DNA from: Enterococcus caccae ATCC BAA-1240
GTDB taxonomy: Bacteria; Bacillota; Bacilli; Lactobacillales; Enterococcaceae
Length of the DNA stretch: 64,000 nucleotides
NCBI RefSeq assembly: GCF_000407145.1
Contig: NZ_KE136472.1
Location: forward strand, 310,001 to 374,000
Reading direction: 5' to 3'
Of this stretch, positions 17,515 through 28,400 are shown in pieces. The translations under genes were made by a program, and so were the position numbers. How positions within the stretch are numbered: position 1 is the stretch's first letter; every line of letters starts with the position of its first letter. The notes under the pieces are model-generated. The model was not told the origin of the DNA, did no database searches, and was given only the letters and a program-made list of their open reading frames with translations.

Positions 17515-18507
17515 TTAATTCATTTTAATGATCGTTCGTCCAATATGTGTACCAGCTTGTAGCTGATCTAAGGTTTGCGGTAGCTCTTGTAAAGCTATTT
17601 CATTTATGAGTTCATGTTGGCTAACATTCAAATCAGTGGCTAAACGATGCCAAATCGCTAACCGTTGTTTCATAGGTACGTTGACTGAATCGATACCTAA
17701 AAGATTTGTCCCTCTTAAAATAAAAGGTAAAACCGTTGTGTTTAACTTAATACCAGCAGCATTTCCGCAGATTGCGATACTGCCGCCATATTTCAGTTGA
17801 GGTAGCAGCGCAGCCGTTACGTCACCACCAACAGTATCGATAACAAAATCGATTGATTGTTTTGCTAATGGTTTGATTTTTTCTGGCATAAATTCATCTA
17901 ATAAAAGCACATCAGTCGCACCCAGTTTTTTCAACGAATCAATCGCTGATTTTTTTCGACTTAACGCTAAGATATTTTTATAACCTAATTGTTTTAACAT
18001 GGCAATCGCTAAGATTCCGACCCCACCAGAGGCGCCTGTAACTAAAATGGTTGCTTCTTTATTTTGAGCGAGTCCGTTATCTTCTAATGCTTGAACAGAC
18101 AGTGCGGCAGTGAAGCCAGCAGTCCCGAAAATCATCACCTCTTTTAAGCTTAATTCATCTGGCAAAGGAACGATCCAATCGCCAGGTACTCGAGCGATTT
18201 CAGCGAAACCTCCTGTATGAGATACGCCTAAACCATAACCTGTGACCAAAACATTTTGCCCTTCTTTAAAACGGTCATCTTCGGACGATAGCACAGTCCC
18301 ACTTAAATCAATTCCAGGAATCATGGGATAATCACGAATGACACCACCATTTTGTTTAACAGCTAATGAATCTTTATAATTGACTGAAGAGTAGGCTACT
18401 TTAACTATTACCTCTCCATCAGATAAATCTGTCAGTGTGATTTTTTCGATTGTTGTAGTGACTTTTTCGTCCTCTTTTTTGACACAAAATGCAGAAAACA
18501 TGTCCAT
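17515..18507 (-). CDS. Zinc-free MDR oxidoreductase, YhdH/YhfP quinone-oxidoreductase type
   Basis: About 330 residues. The medium-chain dehydrogenase fold is shown by YSSVNYKDSLAVKQNGG near residue 45, FGTAGFTAALSVQALE near 125, and the NADP-binding LVTGASGGVGILAIAMLKQLG near 150. The zinc-binding cysteines of alcohol dehydrogenases are absent. Close relatives reduce acrylyl-CoA or small enals and quinones. The ATG at 18507 follows AAAAGGAGGATATTT, so the nine codons upstream are excluded. It runs toward coaB with a 14-base gap, probably one transcript. Confidence 0.87.
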   Translation of the reverse strand: MDMFSAFCVKKEDEKVTTTIEKITLTDLSDGEVIVKVAYSSVNYKDSLAVKQNGGVIRDYPMIPGIDLSGTVLSSEDDRFKEGQNVLVTGYGLGVSHTGGFAEIARVPGDWIVPLPDELSLKEVMIFGTAGFTAALSVQALEDNGLAQNKEATILVTGASGGVGILAIAMLKQLGYKNILALSRKKSAIDSLKKLGATDVLLLDEFMPEKIKPLAKQSIDFVIDTVGGDVTAALLPQLKYGGSIAICGNAAGIKLNTTVLPFILRGTNLLGIDSVNVPMKQRLAIWHRLATDLNVSQHELINEIALQELPQTLDQLQAGTHIGRTIIKMN

Positions 18508-18767
18508 AAATATCCTCCTTTTAGTGTAGGTCACAATGATTATACTATTGCATGTTATATCCTAACTCAAAAAAACAGATTGAGACCAATCAATTTTAGT
18601 TTTATTGTTCCTATCATAACATATTCTCTTTTTATCTTTAGCAAATTCTTCTTGAAGACCCCTTCTTAATAGGAGAAAAATAAGTTAGAATGAATAGGAT
18701 GATTTTAATAAGACAATAAGAAAAAATAATTAGTCATGATTCTTCTAGACGACGAAAGGAATTCAGT

Positions 18768-19289
18768 TTGTTGAAATTTAAGATTGGTATGCGTACGTTC
18801 AAAACAGGTTTAAGTGTCTTTTTTTGTATTTTGGTTAGTATTTTATTGAAGCGGGAAACTTATGTGGTTGCAGCGATTACGACTGTTTTTACGTTGAGGG
18901 AAGATATGGAAAATACACTAAAATATGGCAAGCATCGAATTATTGGGAATGTGATGGGCGCAATCATGTCCATAGCTGTTATTGCTGTCTTCAACTGGTT
19001 AGGGAGAACAGAGCTTGTACAGTTGATTTTTATTCCAATCATTATTACTCTGATGATCGCTTTATTGGCAAGTCTTGGTTATCATGAGGGAACAGTAGGA
19101 GCATGTGCAACCTTGTTAACAATCGTATTTATGATTCCGGCAGATCAATCTTATGGTTATGCGTTTGCTAGAGTCGTAGATAGTTTTATCGGCATGGGAA
19201 TTGCGTTGTTAGTAAATTACTCTATCCCTTTGAAGCTTGGGAAAAAAAGAATTGTACGACCAATAAAAAATGAGGAAGTGTCTGAATAA
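18768..19289 (+). CDS. Aromatic acid exporter (ArAE/FUSC)-type membrane protein
   Basis: A 173-residue membrane protein with about four hydrophobic segments and basic ends. The first half contains RTFKTGLSVFFCILVSILLKRE and the family's cytoplasmic turn TVFTLREDMENTLKYGKHRIIGN. It resembles the N-terminal domain of putative aromatic-acid exporters and lacks their cytoplasmic C-terminal half, which is common for the short Gram-positive version. Two adjacent TTG codons (18768, 18771) could start it; AAAGGA lies 7-10 bases before them. The transported compound is unknown. Confidence 0.7.
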   Translation: MLKFKIGMRTFKTGLSVFFCILVSILLKRETYVVAAITTVFTLREDMENTLKYGKHRIIGNVMGAIMSIAVIAVFNWLGRTELVQLIFIPIIITLMIALLASLGYHEGTVGACATLLTIVFMIPADQSYGYAFARVVDSFIGMGIALLVNYSIPLKLGKKRIVRPIKNEEVSE

Positions 19290-19481
19290 CAGATGCTTTT
19301 TTATTTTGTTAAAATACCTCAATCAGTGCTAGTATAAAAAGATGAGATGAAATTAAAAAATGAAACTTTATTGCTAAAATTTGTTGCTATTTTTTGAAAA
19401 ATTCGTATACTAGAAAAGGTAAAATTAAACATTTAGTTTAGTAGGAGCAAACTTTTTAATAAATCGAAATGAGGTGGTCAA

Positions 19482-20024
19482 ATGGAAATCGGTGAGAAGC
19501 TGCGTAATTTACGTGTACAAAAGAACTTGACACAAGAAGAATTGGGAGAGCGAACGGATTTAACAAAAGGGTATATCTCTCAATTAGAGCGTGATTTGAG
19601 TTCGCCTTCAATGGAGACCTTTTTTAATATTCTAGAAGTATTGGGGATTACACCAGAACAATTTTTCAGTGAAGAAACCTTGGCGCAAAAAATTGTTTAT
19701 AAAGATGAAGATAGTACGCTGTATTATGATGAAGAAAACGGTTATGAATTAAAATGGCTGATTCCTGAATCGAATGAAAAAGAAATGGAGCCAATTGTTT
19801 TGACGTTTGATAAGAATGGTCAGTATAAAACGTTTGAACCTTCTTTATCCGAAACATTTATCTATGTGATTGATGGCTCGGTTTCATTGATATTAGGCGA
19901 AACGACTTATTCTGCCAAAAAGGGCGAAGCGATGTATTACCAAGCGACAGAACGCCATCAGTTGGTCAATCACTCGAAAGGAAAAAGTCGAGCACTGATC
20001 GTAGCTACGGAGTCTTATTTATAA
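19482..20024 (+). CDS. XRE-cupin regulator, probably of the polyamine operon
   Basis: A 180-residue regulator: residues 5-60 are a classic HTH (IGEKLRNLRVQKNLTQEELG, then LTKGYISQLERDLSSPSMET), and residues 110-180 form a cupin (ETFIYVIDGSVSLILGETTY, KKGEAMYYQATERHQLVN). This PuuR-like architecture commonly senses polyamines or similar small molecules and controls adjacent transport genes. It stands 123 bases before potA in the same direction, so repression of potABCD is a fair inference. The ATG follows ATGAGGTGGTCAA. Confidence 0.85.
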   Translation: MEIGEKLRNLRVQKNLTQEELGERTDLTKGYISQLERDLSSPSMETFFNILEVLGITPEQFFSEETLAQKIVYKDEDSTLYYDEENGYELKWLIPESNEKEMEPIVLTFDKNGQYKTFEPSLSETFIYVIDGSVSLILGETTYSAKKGEAMYYQATERHQLVNHSKGKSRALIVATESYL

Positions 20025-20147
20025 TAGTTAGTTTTATGGACTTCTTTTAAAAAAATAAAATCCGATTGTGGCCAAAAGCGCCACGTGCGTGTTTTCCTTT
20101 CAAGGTAAAATGAGTCCATTACACTTTTAAAACGGAGGCGTTAGTGA

Positions 20148-21233
20148 GTGAAAAAAAATATTATTACGTTTGAAAACGTCGTAAAACAATACGAAGATGA
20201 AAAAGTCTTGAAAAATGTTAGTTTTGAAATAGAGCAAGGGAAGTTTTATACATTGCTAGGACCTTCAGGTTGTGGCAAAACTACAATTTTACGTATCTTA
20301 GCAGGGTTTGTCGATGCTACTGAGGGAGATATTTATTTTGATGGACAAAGGATCAATGACATTCCAGCAAATAAACGTCAAGTTAACACTGTATTTCAAG
20401 ATTATGCATTGTTTCCCCATATGAATGTATTTGACAATGTAGCATTTGGGTTGAAAATAAAGAAAATGCCTAAAAAAGAAATCGAGAAAAAAGTCAAAGA
20501 AGCTTTGCGAATGGTTCAACTACCAGGATACGAGGTACGTGAAATCAGTGAAATGTCAGGTGGTCAACGTCAGCGTGTTGCAATCGCTCGGGCAATCGTC
20601 AATGAACCGAAAGTCTTATTATTAGATGAACCGTTATCGGCTTTAGATTTGAAGTTACGGACTGATATGCAGTATGAGTTGCGGGAGCTGCAGCAACGAT
20701 TAGGGATTACGTTTATTTTTGTCACTCATGATCAAGAAGAGGCTTTAGCAATGAGCGATGAAATTTTTGTGATGAACAAAGGACACATCGTGCAAAGTGG
20801 TACGCCTGTGGATATTTATGATGAACCGATCAATCATTTTGTAGCTGATTTTGTGGGAGAAAGCAACATTGTCAATGGCACGATGATCGAAGATAATTTA
20901 GTTGAATTTGTTGGGAAACGTTTTGAATGTGTGGATGGTGGGATGCGTCAGGCAGAACCTGTTGAAATCATGTTGCGTCCTGAAGATTTGACGATCACAA
21001 CAGCGGATAAAGGGAAATTAGTTGTGACGGTGGATACACAATTATTCCGTGGCGTGCACTATGAAATCATCTGTCATGATGAGGATCACAATGAGTGGAT
21101 GGTTCATTCAACTAGAAAAGCAACAGAAGGAGCTAAAGTTGGTCTATTTTTTGAACCAGAGGATATTCATGTTATGCGTTTCAATGAGTCCGAAGAAGAC
21201 TTTGATGCTCGTTTAGAAAGCTACGAAGAATAG
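20148..21233 (+). CDS. potA: Spermidine/putrescine ABC transporter ATPase
   Basis: A 361-residue ABC ATPase that drives polyamine import. Walker A is GPSGCGKTT near residue 39, the signature is [14 protein letters not shown] near 138, Walker B is [12 protein letters not shown] near 158, and the switch His is in [10 protein letters not shown]. Residues 240-350 are the TOBE regulatory domain. It starts with GTG behind GGAGG. potB follows after 11 bases, and the four pot genes clearly form one operon. Confidence 0.95.
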   Translation: MKKNIITFENVVKQYEDEKVLKNVSFEIEQGKFYTLLGPSGCGKTTILRILAGFVDATEGDIYFDGQRINDIPANKRQVNTVFQDYALFPHMNVFDNVAFGLKIKKMPKKEIEKKVKEALRMVQLPGYEVREISEMSGGQRQRVAIARAIVNEPKVLLLDEPLSALDLKLRTDMQYELRELQQRLGITFIFVTHDQEEALAMSDEIFVMNKGHIVQSGTPVDIYDEPINHFVADFVGESNIVNGTMIEDNLVEFVGKRFECVDGGMRQAEPVEIMLRPEDLTITTADKGKLVVTVDTQLFRGVHYEIICHDEDHNEWMVHSTRKATEGAKVGLFFEPEDIHVMRFNESEEDFDARLESYEE

Positions 21234-21244
21234 GGGGAACACTA

Positions 21245-22054
21245 ATGAAAACAATGCGTCGGATTTATTCGATTCCTTATATGATGTGGCTGTTATTGTT
21301 TGTGATTGCACCGGTTTTGATGATTATTTACCAATCGTTTTTTGATATGAATGGCCAGTTTACGTTAGACAATTATCAAACGTATTTTACTTCGGGTACT
21401 TATTTGAGTATGACCCTAAATTCTGTTTGGTATGCGTTTTTGATCACGTTATTTACGTTTTTGATCAGTTATCCGACAGCCTACTTTCTAACAAAGTTAA
21501 AGCATAAACAATTATGGTTGATGTTGGTGATTTTACCAACATGGGTGAACCTGTTGTTGAAAGCTTATGCGTTTATTGGGATTTTTAGCATTCATGGGAA
21601 TGTGAACCAGTTTTTAAGTTTTCTTGGTATTGGACCACATCAAATTTTATTTACAGATTTCAGCTTTTTGTTTGTTGCAACATATATTGAAATTCCATTT
21701 ATGATTTTGCCGATTTTTAATGCTTTGGAAGAATTAAATCCATCTTTGATCAGTGCGAGCCGTGATTTAGGCGCTAATAGCGTTGAGACCTTTCAACGAG
21801 TGATCTTTCCGCTTTCATTAAATGGTGTTAAAAGTGGTGTGCAAGCTGTTTTTATTCCGTCACTTTCGCTATTCATGTTGACTCGTTTGATTGGTGGAAA
21901 TCGGGTGATCACACTGGGAACGGCTATTGAAGAGCATTTTATGGTGACGCAAAACTGGGGCATGGGGTCAACAATTGGTGTGATTTTGATCGTTGCAATG
22001 TTTGTTGTGATGCTGCTGACAGGTGAGAAGAAGAAAAAGGGGCGGGTGAAATGA
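21245..22054 (+). CDS. potB: Spermidine/putrescine ABC transporter permease PotB
   Basis: A 269-residue permease with six hydrophobic segments. The coupling motif for the ATPase, EELNPSLISASRDLGANSVETFQRVIFPLS, is read at about residues 160-190 (EAA loop). It pairs with PotC to form the membrane channel of the polyamine importer. GGGGGAACACTA precedes the ATG. The stop overlaps the potC start by four bases. Confidence 0.94.
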   Translation: MKTMRRIYSIPYMMWLLLFVIAPVLMIIYQSFFDMNGQFTLDNYQTYFTSGTYLSMTLNSVWYAFLITLFTFLISYPTAYFLTKLKHKQLWLMLVILPTWVNLLLKAYAFIGIFSIHGNVNQFLSFLGIGPHQILFTDFSFLFVATYIEIPFMILPIFNALEELNPSLISASRDLGANSVETFQRVIFPLSLNGVKSGVQAVFIPSLSLFMLTRLIGGNRVITLGTAIEEHFMVTQNWGMGSTIGVILIVAMFVVMLLTGEKKKKGRVK

Positions 22055-22887
22055 CAAAAAAAAAATTTAAATGGTCTTATTTGTATCTGATCATTGTTTT
22101 TGCGTTATTGTATGCACCAATTTTTTACCTGATTTTCTACTCGTTTAATGATACAGATACGATGAATACCTTTACTGGTTTTACGCTAGCTAACTATGCT
22201 GCAGTTTTTGAAGATACACGATTGCTGATCATTGTGTTGAATACTTTTTTACTAGCATTTTTATCCGCATTATTGGCAACGATTATTGGTACATTTGGCG
22301 CTATGGGTATCTATTATACTAGAAAAAGAAAAACTAGAACTACATTGATGAGTTTTAATAATATTTTGTTAGTTTCACCAGATGTCATTATTGGTGCAAG
22401 CTTTTTGATCTTTTTTACAGCTGTTGGTTTTATTAGTTTAGGGTTTGCTAGTGTGTTATTGTCTCATATTGCTTTTAGTATTCCAATCGTCGTACTGATG
22501 GTACTGCCGAAGTTGCAGGAAATGAATGATTCTATGGTTGATGCAGCCCGTGACCTCGGAGCCAATAACATACAGGTGATCAAGAATATTATTTTACCGT
22601 TTTTATCACCTGGAATTATTGCAGGTTATTTTATGGCTTTTACGTACTCGTTAGATGATTTTGCGGTGACCTTTTTTGTTACAGGAAATGGATTTTCGAC
22701 ACTTTCAGTTGAGATTTATTCCAGAGCAAGACAAGGCATCAGTTTAGAGATCAATGCGCTAAGTGCACTTGTGTTTATTTTTTCTATGATTTTAGTGATA
22801 GGCTACTATTTTATCAGTCAAGATAATACATCGAAACGGATAAAAAAACTGCGTCGTGAACAAAGTGAGGTGGCGAATCTTAAATGA
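22051..22887 (+). CDS. potC: Spermidine/putrescine ABC transporter permease PotC
   Basis: A 278-residue partner permease with six hydrophobic segments; the EAA loop is MNDSMVDAARDLGANNIQVI near residue 155. The substrate-side segment MAFTYSLDDFAVTFFVTGNG is typical of PotC. The start overlaps the potB stop (ATGA) and the end overlaps the potD start (ATGA), so translation is coupled along the operon. Confidence 0.94.
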   Translation: MTKKKFKWSYLYLIIVFALLYAPIFYLIFYSFNDTDTMNTFTGFTLANYAAVFEDTRLLIIVLNTFLLAFLSALLATIIGTFGAMGIYYTRKRKTRTTLMSFNNILLVSPDVIIGASFLIFFTAVGFISLGFASVLLSHIAFSIPIVVLMVLPKLQEMNDSMVDAARDLGANNIQVIKNIILPFLSPGIIAGYFMAFTYSLDDFAVTFFVTGNGFSTLSVEIYSRARQGISLEINALSALVFIFSMILVIGYYFISQDNTSKRIKKLRREQSEVANLK

Positions 22888-23957
22888 AAAAACTACAATC
22901 TTTGCTTATTGGCATTTTAGCAATTATCTTGATTCTCTTTTTCGGGGTTCATCAATTAGAAAAAGCCAGCGGTATGGCGGGAGCGGATACGTTGACGATT
23001 TATAATTGGGGCGATTATATTGATCCTGATCTATTGCGCAAATTTGAAAAAGAATCAGGATACAAGGTCAATTACGAAACGTTTGATTCAAATGAAGCGA
23101 TGTTCACCAAGATCCAGCAAGGTGGTACGTCTTATGATATTACGATTCCGTCTGAATATATGATCCAAAAAATGATGAAAGAAAAAATGCTTCTACCAAT
23201 CGATCACGCCAAATTAAATGGTTTGGAAAATATTGATGCACGATTTTTAAATCTTGATTTTGATCCGCAAAATAACTTTTCGATTCCGTACTTTTGGGGA
23301 ACGTTAGGAATCATTTACAATGACAAATTTGTTGACGAAGGTCAAATCCAGCATTGGGATGATTTGTGGAATCCTAAATTGAAAGACAATGTGATGTTGA
23401 TCGACGGAGCTCGTGAAGTGTTGGGTCTTTCATTGAATAGTTTAGGTTATTCTTTAAACAGTAAAAAAAATCAAGAGCTACGCGAAGCGACTGATAAATT
23501 AAACAAGCTTACTACAAATGTCAAAGCAATCGTAGCTGATGAGATCAAAATGTATATGATCAATGAAGAAAGTGCAGTTGCTGTAACATTTTCTGGTGAA
23601 GCTTCTGAAATGCTCGATAGCAATGAGCATCTGCATTATGTGATTCCATCAGAAGGTTCTAATCTCTGGTTTGACAATATCGTGATTCCTAAAACTGCAA
23701 AAAATATTAAAGGCTCTTACGAATTTATTAATTTCATGTTGAGGCCAGAAAATGCAGCTCAAAATGCGGAGTATATTGGCTATTCTACACCTAATAAAGT
23801 AGCAAAAGAGGTATTACCTAAGGCAATTTCAAGTGATGAACAATTTTATCCAAGTGATGAAGTGATTAAACATTTAGAAGTTTATGAAGATTTAGGACCA
23901 AAATATTTGGGGATTTATAATGATTTGTTTCTTGAGTTTAAAATGTATCGGAATTAG
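22884..23957 (+). CDS. potD: Polyamine-binding lipoprotein-like protein PotD
   Basis: A 357-residue extracellular solute-binding protein. The first 30 residues are a signal or anchor sequence (IGILAIILILFFGVHQL). No lipobox cysteine is visible, so an uncleaved N-terminal anchor is likely. The mature part begins TLTIYNWGDYIDPDLL, the PotD/PotF hallmark, and later has SYDITIPSEYMIQKM and YFWGTLGIIYND. It captures spermidine or putrescine for PotABC. Its stop lies only 70 bases before the left attachment repeat, so the island integrated just behind this operon without breaking it. Confidence 0.93.
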   Translation: MKKLQSLLIGILAIILILFFGVHQLEKASGMAGADTLTIYNWGDYIDPDLLRKFEKESGYKVNYETFDSNEAMFTKIQQGGTSYDITIPSEYMIQKMMKEKMLLPIDHAKLNGLENIDARFLNLDFDPQNNFSIPYFWGTLGIIYNDKFVDEGQIQHWDDLWNPKLKDNVMLIDGAREVLGLSLNSLGYSLNSKKNQELREATDKLNKLTTNVKAIVADEIKMYMINEESAVAVTFSGEASEMLDSNEHLHYVIPSEGSNLWFDNIVIPKTAKNIKGSYEFINFMLRPENAAQNAEYIGYSTPNKVAKEVLPKAISSDEQFYPSDEVIKHLEVYEDLGPKYLGIYNDLFLEFKMYRN

Positions 23958-24027
23958 GGCGGATCTTCGGTGAGAATGGCGTAAAATCAACAATCTTCAA
24001 GGAGTTTAGGTCTGCATTTTTACCGTC

Positions 24028-24047
24028 AGTTTTCCAATTTTCTACCA
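24028..24047 (+). repeat. Left attachment site (attL) of the island
   Basis: AGTTTTCCAATTTTCTACCA is found here and, identical over 20 bases, at 57,275-57,294 next to the integrase stop. Such a direct repeat bounding a segment with an integrase at one end is the footprint of site-specific integration. Confidence 0.88.
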
Positions 24048-24074
24048 AAAGCGACTTTTTAGTCGCTTTTTTTA
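24048..24074 (+). terminator. Terminator hairpin beside attL
   Basis: AAAGCGACT pairs with AGTCGCTTT across a short loop, followed by T residues. It touches the attachment repeat and would close the potABCD transcript. Confidence 0.7.
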
Positions 24075-24087
24075 TGTTATTTTATCT

Positions 24088-24204
24088 TTTCTACCACGTT
24101 TTTCTACCACGAAATTTATGCAAATAATGCTGTTAAAACAAGGATAAGTAGATATTCTGTTTTTAGAAAAAATTGAATAAACTTACGAAAGACAGTGGTA
24201 GAAA
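24088..24204. repeat. Short TTTCTACCAC repeats near attL, possible integrase arm sites
   Basis: TTTCTACCAC occurs at 24,088-24,097 and 24,101-24,110, and its inverse GTGGTAGAAA at 24,195-24,204. The shared TTTCTACCA is also the right half of the att core. Arm-type binding sites for a Tn916-like integrase would look like this; direct binding is inference. Confidence 0.5.
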
Positions 24205-24247
24205 TACTATTGTCTTTTTTATTATCAAATAATAGGAGGTACCTTTC

Positions 24248-25372
24248 ATGAGTATCTTTCAATTTAGTGGTGATTATAACCAGCGCCACCCACCAAATCA
24301 AACAAACGATGGGTCTATTCTTCGCTTTAAGAAAAATAAAGGCTATGAATCCATACCACGAGAATTTGCACAAAATGAATCACTGACCTATGAAGCAAGA
24401 GGAATGTTGATTAGTATCGCTTCTTATCCGCCCAATTTTAAATTGTACAAGTGTGAATTATACAATCGCTCCAAATTAAACAGTCGTCGAAAAATCGATC
24501 GTGCGTGGGAAGAATTAATCGAACAAGGCTACATTTTACAATTTAGAAAACGATCAGGAAAAAATTTTTTCTTTTCCTATCTTTTTTCGTTAGAGCGGTA
24601 TGAAACGAACGACTTACTTGAAATTTTTGAAGAAGCCTATCAGTTTGATTATCTTTTTTACCATCGATCCATTCGTAAAAAAGAAGAACGAACCATCGAA
24701 AATTACCAACAATTATTTACGACATTTGTTCCATTAGAAGAAATCAATCAACTGTTTTATTGGCTTTATAAACATGAATTGATTTGGAATGTGCAAAATG
24801 AACATTCCAAAGAAACGCATGAAATCAACGATTTTTCTAATGTTCAATATGAACAGTCCAAAATGGACAGTTCATATCGTACAAGTAATAAATTAACTAG
24901 TAATAAATCAACTAAAGAAAAAAATAATACGAAAGAGTGTGAGACAGAAAAGAATGATACGCAATTAGACAAGGAACAATCTTTGCTAAATTCATTGGGC
25001 CAATTCTTAAAGACAACTTTTCTCGATTCAGAATCGCTTAAACTAATTGCGGACAATTCAAAGGATGAACAAGAAGTTCAGAAGACCATCGACCTCTTGT
25101 ATCAATCAAAAAAATACATTCAAGATCATTTAGATGGATTTACGATTGTGGCAGAATATTTTGAAAAAGACACACAAGAAATGCTACAGAGGTATTACTT
25201 TAAGAAAAAAACGAAAAAAATTCAATCGCAAGAAGGGTATTTCTATAATGTTTGTCGAAATCACTGGCTAACAATGGCAGAGAAATTACTGCATCAGTAT
25301 TTCTATCCAAATAAGCAACATTACTTACAACGCTGCTCAATTCTATTTGAACAGTTAAATTCAAATAAATGA
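24248..25372 (+). CDS. Replication-initiator-like HTH protein of a mobile element
   Basis: A 374-residue protein. Residues 35-120 read ESIPREFAQNESLTYEARGM, then a winged-helix region (NRSKLNSRRKIDRAWEELIEQ), the pattern of plasmid or ICE initiators and DnaD-like proteins. Residues 185-250 are a low-complexity Asn/Lys/Glu/Ser linker. The last 110 residues contain YFYNVCRNHWLTMAEKLL, reminiscent of initiator C-termini. AATAGGAGGTACC precedes the ATG. It is the first gene inside the left end of the island and may support replication of the excised form; that function is inferred. Confidence 0.6.
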   Translation: MSIFQFSGDYNQRHPPNQTNDGSILRFKKNKGYESIPREFAQNESLTYEARGMLISIASYPPNFKLYKCELYNRSKLNSRRKIDRAWEELIEQGYILQFRKRSGKNFFFSYLFSLERYETNDLLEIFEEAYQFDYLFYHRSIRKKEERTIENYQQLFTTFVPLEEINQLFYWLYKHELIWNVQNEHSKETHEINDFSNVQYEQSKMDSSYRTSNKLTSNKSTKEKNNTKECETEKNDTQLDKEQSLLNSLGQFLKTTFLDSESLKLIADNSKDEQEVQKTIDLLYQSKKYIQDHLDGFTIVAEYFEKDTQEMLQRYYFKKKTKKIQSQEGYFYNVCRNHWLTMAEKLLHQYFYPNKQHYLQRCSILFEQLNSNK

Positions 25373-25423
25373 ACGAAGAAGAATCACTGATGGTGGTTCT
25401 TTTTTTAGTTTGAAAGGGGAAAA

Positions 25424-28400
25424 ATGATGTACCAACGAACGAGTCAATTAGTTATCAAATTAATAGGGATGATTGCTATGGTAGTTGCGACTTTATTTTG
25501 TTTCTACCTGCCTACAGTAGTTGCTCACGCAGAAGAAACAAAAATTGAGCCACAAATGAGTCCAGGAGAACGTGGTACAGTTATCTATAATCAAAATGAA
25601 GTATTTACGATGACAGGAACCAAACATGGCGAGTACTGGTCAGATAAAACTTCTACCATGCTTTTAAGGACTGAAAATGGTCACACGGAAATCGTTTTTT
25701 GTATTGAGCCTGGGGTTCCTTTACCGAACTTTGAAAATCCTGATTATGAAGCAATTGAAGCAGAGGATGTCGATCATCGAGCACAAATTGCCGCAGCTAT
25801 TTGGACAAGAGTCTTTCCCAATCAATCCACACAAGAACAAATTGTGACACAGGCAGTAATATGGGAAAATTTATCTTCTTATGGGCTAATTATCACGTCA
25901 ATTGATGGTATTCCCAATTTTTCTGAATTAAAAGCTCAGTTAAATCAAGCAATTGATGAATATGATAAAAAAACCAATTTCCATAATCAAATCATGAATT
26001 TAACGTTTGGCGAAACAATGACTCTTCAATCTGGTGGAGTCAATCTAAATCTGTTTGACCAAGTGGTTGAAAACTCTGCCAATGTTGATTTTCAAATTTC
26101 TGAGGACGGACAATCTGTTGCTGTCACACCTACTGACCCTACAAAAACAACAGGAAGCTATCAAGCAAAAAATAGTTACATGGAAGGTACACCACTGGCA
26201 TTTGAAAAAGAAGGTTCTCAAACGGTTATGGTGGCTCGGATTAAAAATACGAATCATTATAACGTAAACTTCAATATTCAGACGAATGGTCAGGCACTGA
26301 TTCAAAAAGTTGATAAAGAATCCGGCGTACCTGTTCCTTGAACCAAATTTGAAGTAACCATTTCTGGTAAAACACAAACCGTGGAAACCGATGGACAAGG
26401 ACAAGCAATGATTAAAAATGTTCCCCATGGTACAGTTATTCAAGCAAAAGAAGTGTTTGTTCCTTCACCGTATGTTCTAGCATCTGCTGTAGGAGAGTCC
26501 GATGTGGTGGAAGGCACTATTCAAGCGGGTGAAACGATTACTTTGACTCAAAAAAATAGTCAAGCAATTGGTCAGATCATACTTGATAAATCCGGTGAAC
26601 TTACTGGAAAAGACCTTTGGAATGGACAGTATTCCTTGGCTGGAAACATCTTTGAAATTCGGAAAGAGTCAGAAGAAGGTGAAATTATTCAAACAATTAC
26701 GACTGACGAAAATGGTCATGCGGCTACCGAAAAAAATCTTCCTTTAGGAACGTACGTTGTGACAGAAAAACAAGCTTCCAATGGTTTTGCTAATACATTC
26801 AAACCAGTCACTGTTGAAATCAATTATGTCAACCAAACGACTGCAGTTGTTGTTGAAAATACAGAAGGCAAAAACAAAGAAGTAATTGGTTCTGCTACTT
26901 TGACAAAAGAAGATGCTGAAACAGGTAATGAATCACAAGGACGTGCGACATTACAAGGTGCACAATATGCGCTTCTTTATGAAGATGGGACTCCAGTGAA
27001 ATGGACAGATGCGTTTGCTCCAGTCTTAGTTTCGGGAACAAAAGTAGAGGAAGAAGCGATTATCATTCAGATTGACGATGAAAACTTAACAATCAGCGTG
27101 GATCACTTAGCATTAGGGAAATACAAATGGCAAGAAATCACTGCTCCAGAAGGCTATCAACGTGACAAGGAAATTCCATTTGAAATCACTTATAAAGATC
27201 AACACACAGAAGTTGTGGCAATGGATCAAGTCTCGAAAGAACAAGTGATTAAATTCAATCTAGATGGATTCAAATACGTGGATTCTAAGTCCGGTGGAAC
27301 GAAAACTGGCTACAATGGCATTGAGTTTTCGTTAGCACCATTGGAAAATACCAAAGGTGAAACTCAAAAATCTGTGACTGAAACGGATAAGAATGGCTAT
27401 GATGGGTATTGGAACTTTACCAATGTTGCGTATGGAGATTATGTTTTAAAAGAAGAAAATACACCCCCTGGCTACAAGGCGATTAAAGATTTGTTTATCC
27501 ATTCAACTTATAATCAAGAAACCGATGAATATCAATTTACCATTACTGAAGATGGGCAAAAAGAACCATTGAAAGTCACAACTATTCCGGCAGAAGAAAT
27601 TCATCAAGGAAGCTCAATTATTTCTCTAGGTAAGTTGTTCTTAACCAATAATTTGGTTCGTGTACCAGAAATTCGTACATTAGCCACCGTGGATGGTGAA
27701 AAAACATTTACACCAAATCAAGAAACGCCTATGCAAGATAAAATTTCTATTTCAGGGTTGTATGAAAAAGAAGCCTATACAAATAAAATCAAATTGTGGC
27801 GTATTCAAGACAACGACTATGAGAATGCAGCCATTGTTTTTGAGACTGAAAATGATTTTGTTGCTGATGCAGAAGAAATCGAACAGGTCATTGATACCTT
27901 TGTTGATACAATAAACGATGATGAAAAGACCAAGTATGTTTGGACCGAAGAGTTGTATGATGAAGAGGGCAATAAAGTAGCGGAACACATTGACTTAGAG
28001 AATGAGGAACAAACCGTACGCCCTATCCTACCTGGGACACCAACGATTGAAACGCTCTTTATTACAAAAGACAATCAAAAAGAATTCAATCCAACAAAAA
28101 ATTTAACATTGATTGATAAAGTCAAAGCAACCGTTCCTAAAAAGGATGTAGGAAACACATTTTATTATGTCACTGAATTTCATAAAGTAGATAAAGAAGG
28201 CAATGTGACTGTTCTTTATACCTATGAATCAGAGCGGAAAGCGGAAACCGAAACGTTTGAATTTGAAGTCATTTTTGACTATCAGGCAAATATGATTCAA
28301 GATGGTGAGAAAATTGTGGCTACGCATATTGCCTACTCAGATAAAGAGAAGACAAAAGAATATGTGAAACATTTTGATTTAACCAATGAAAAACAAACGT

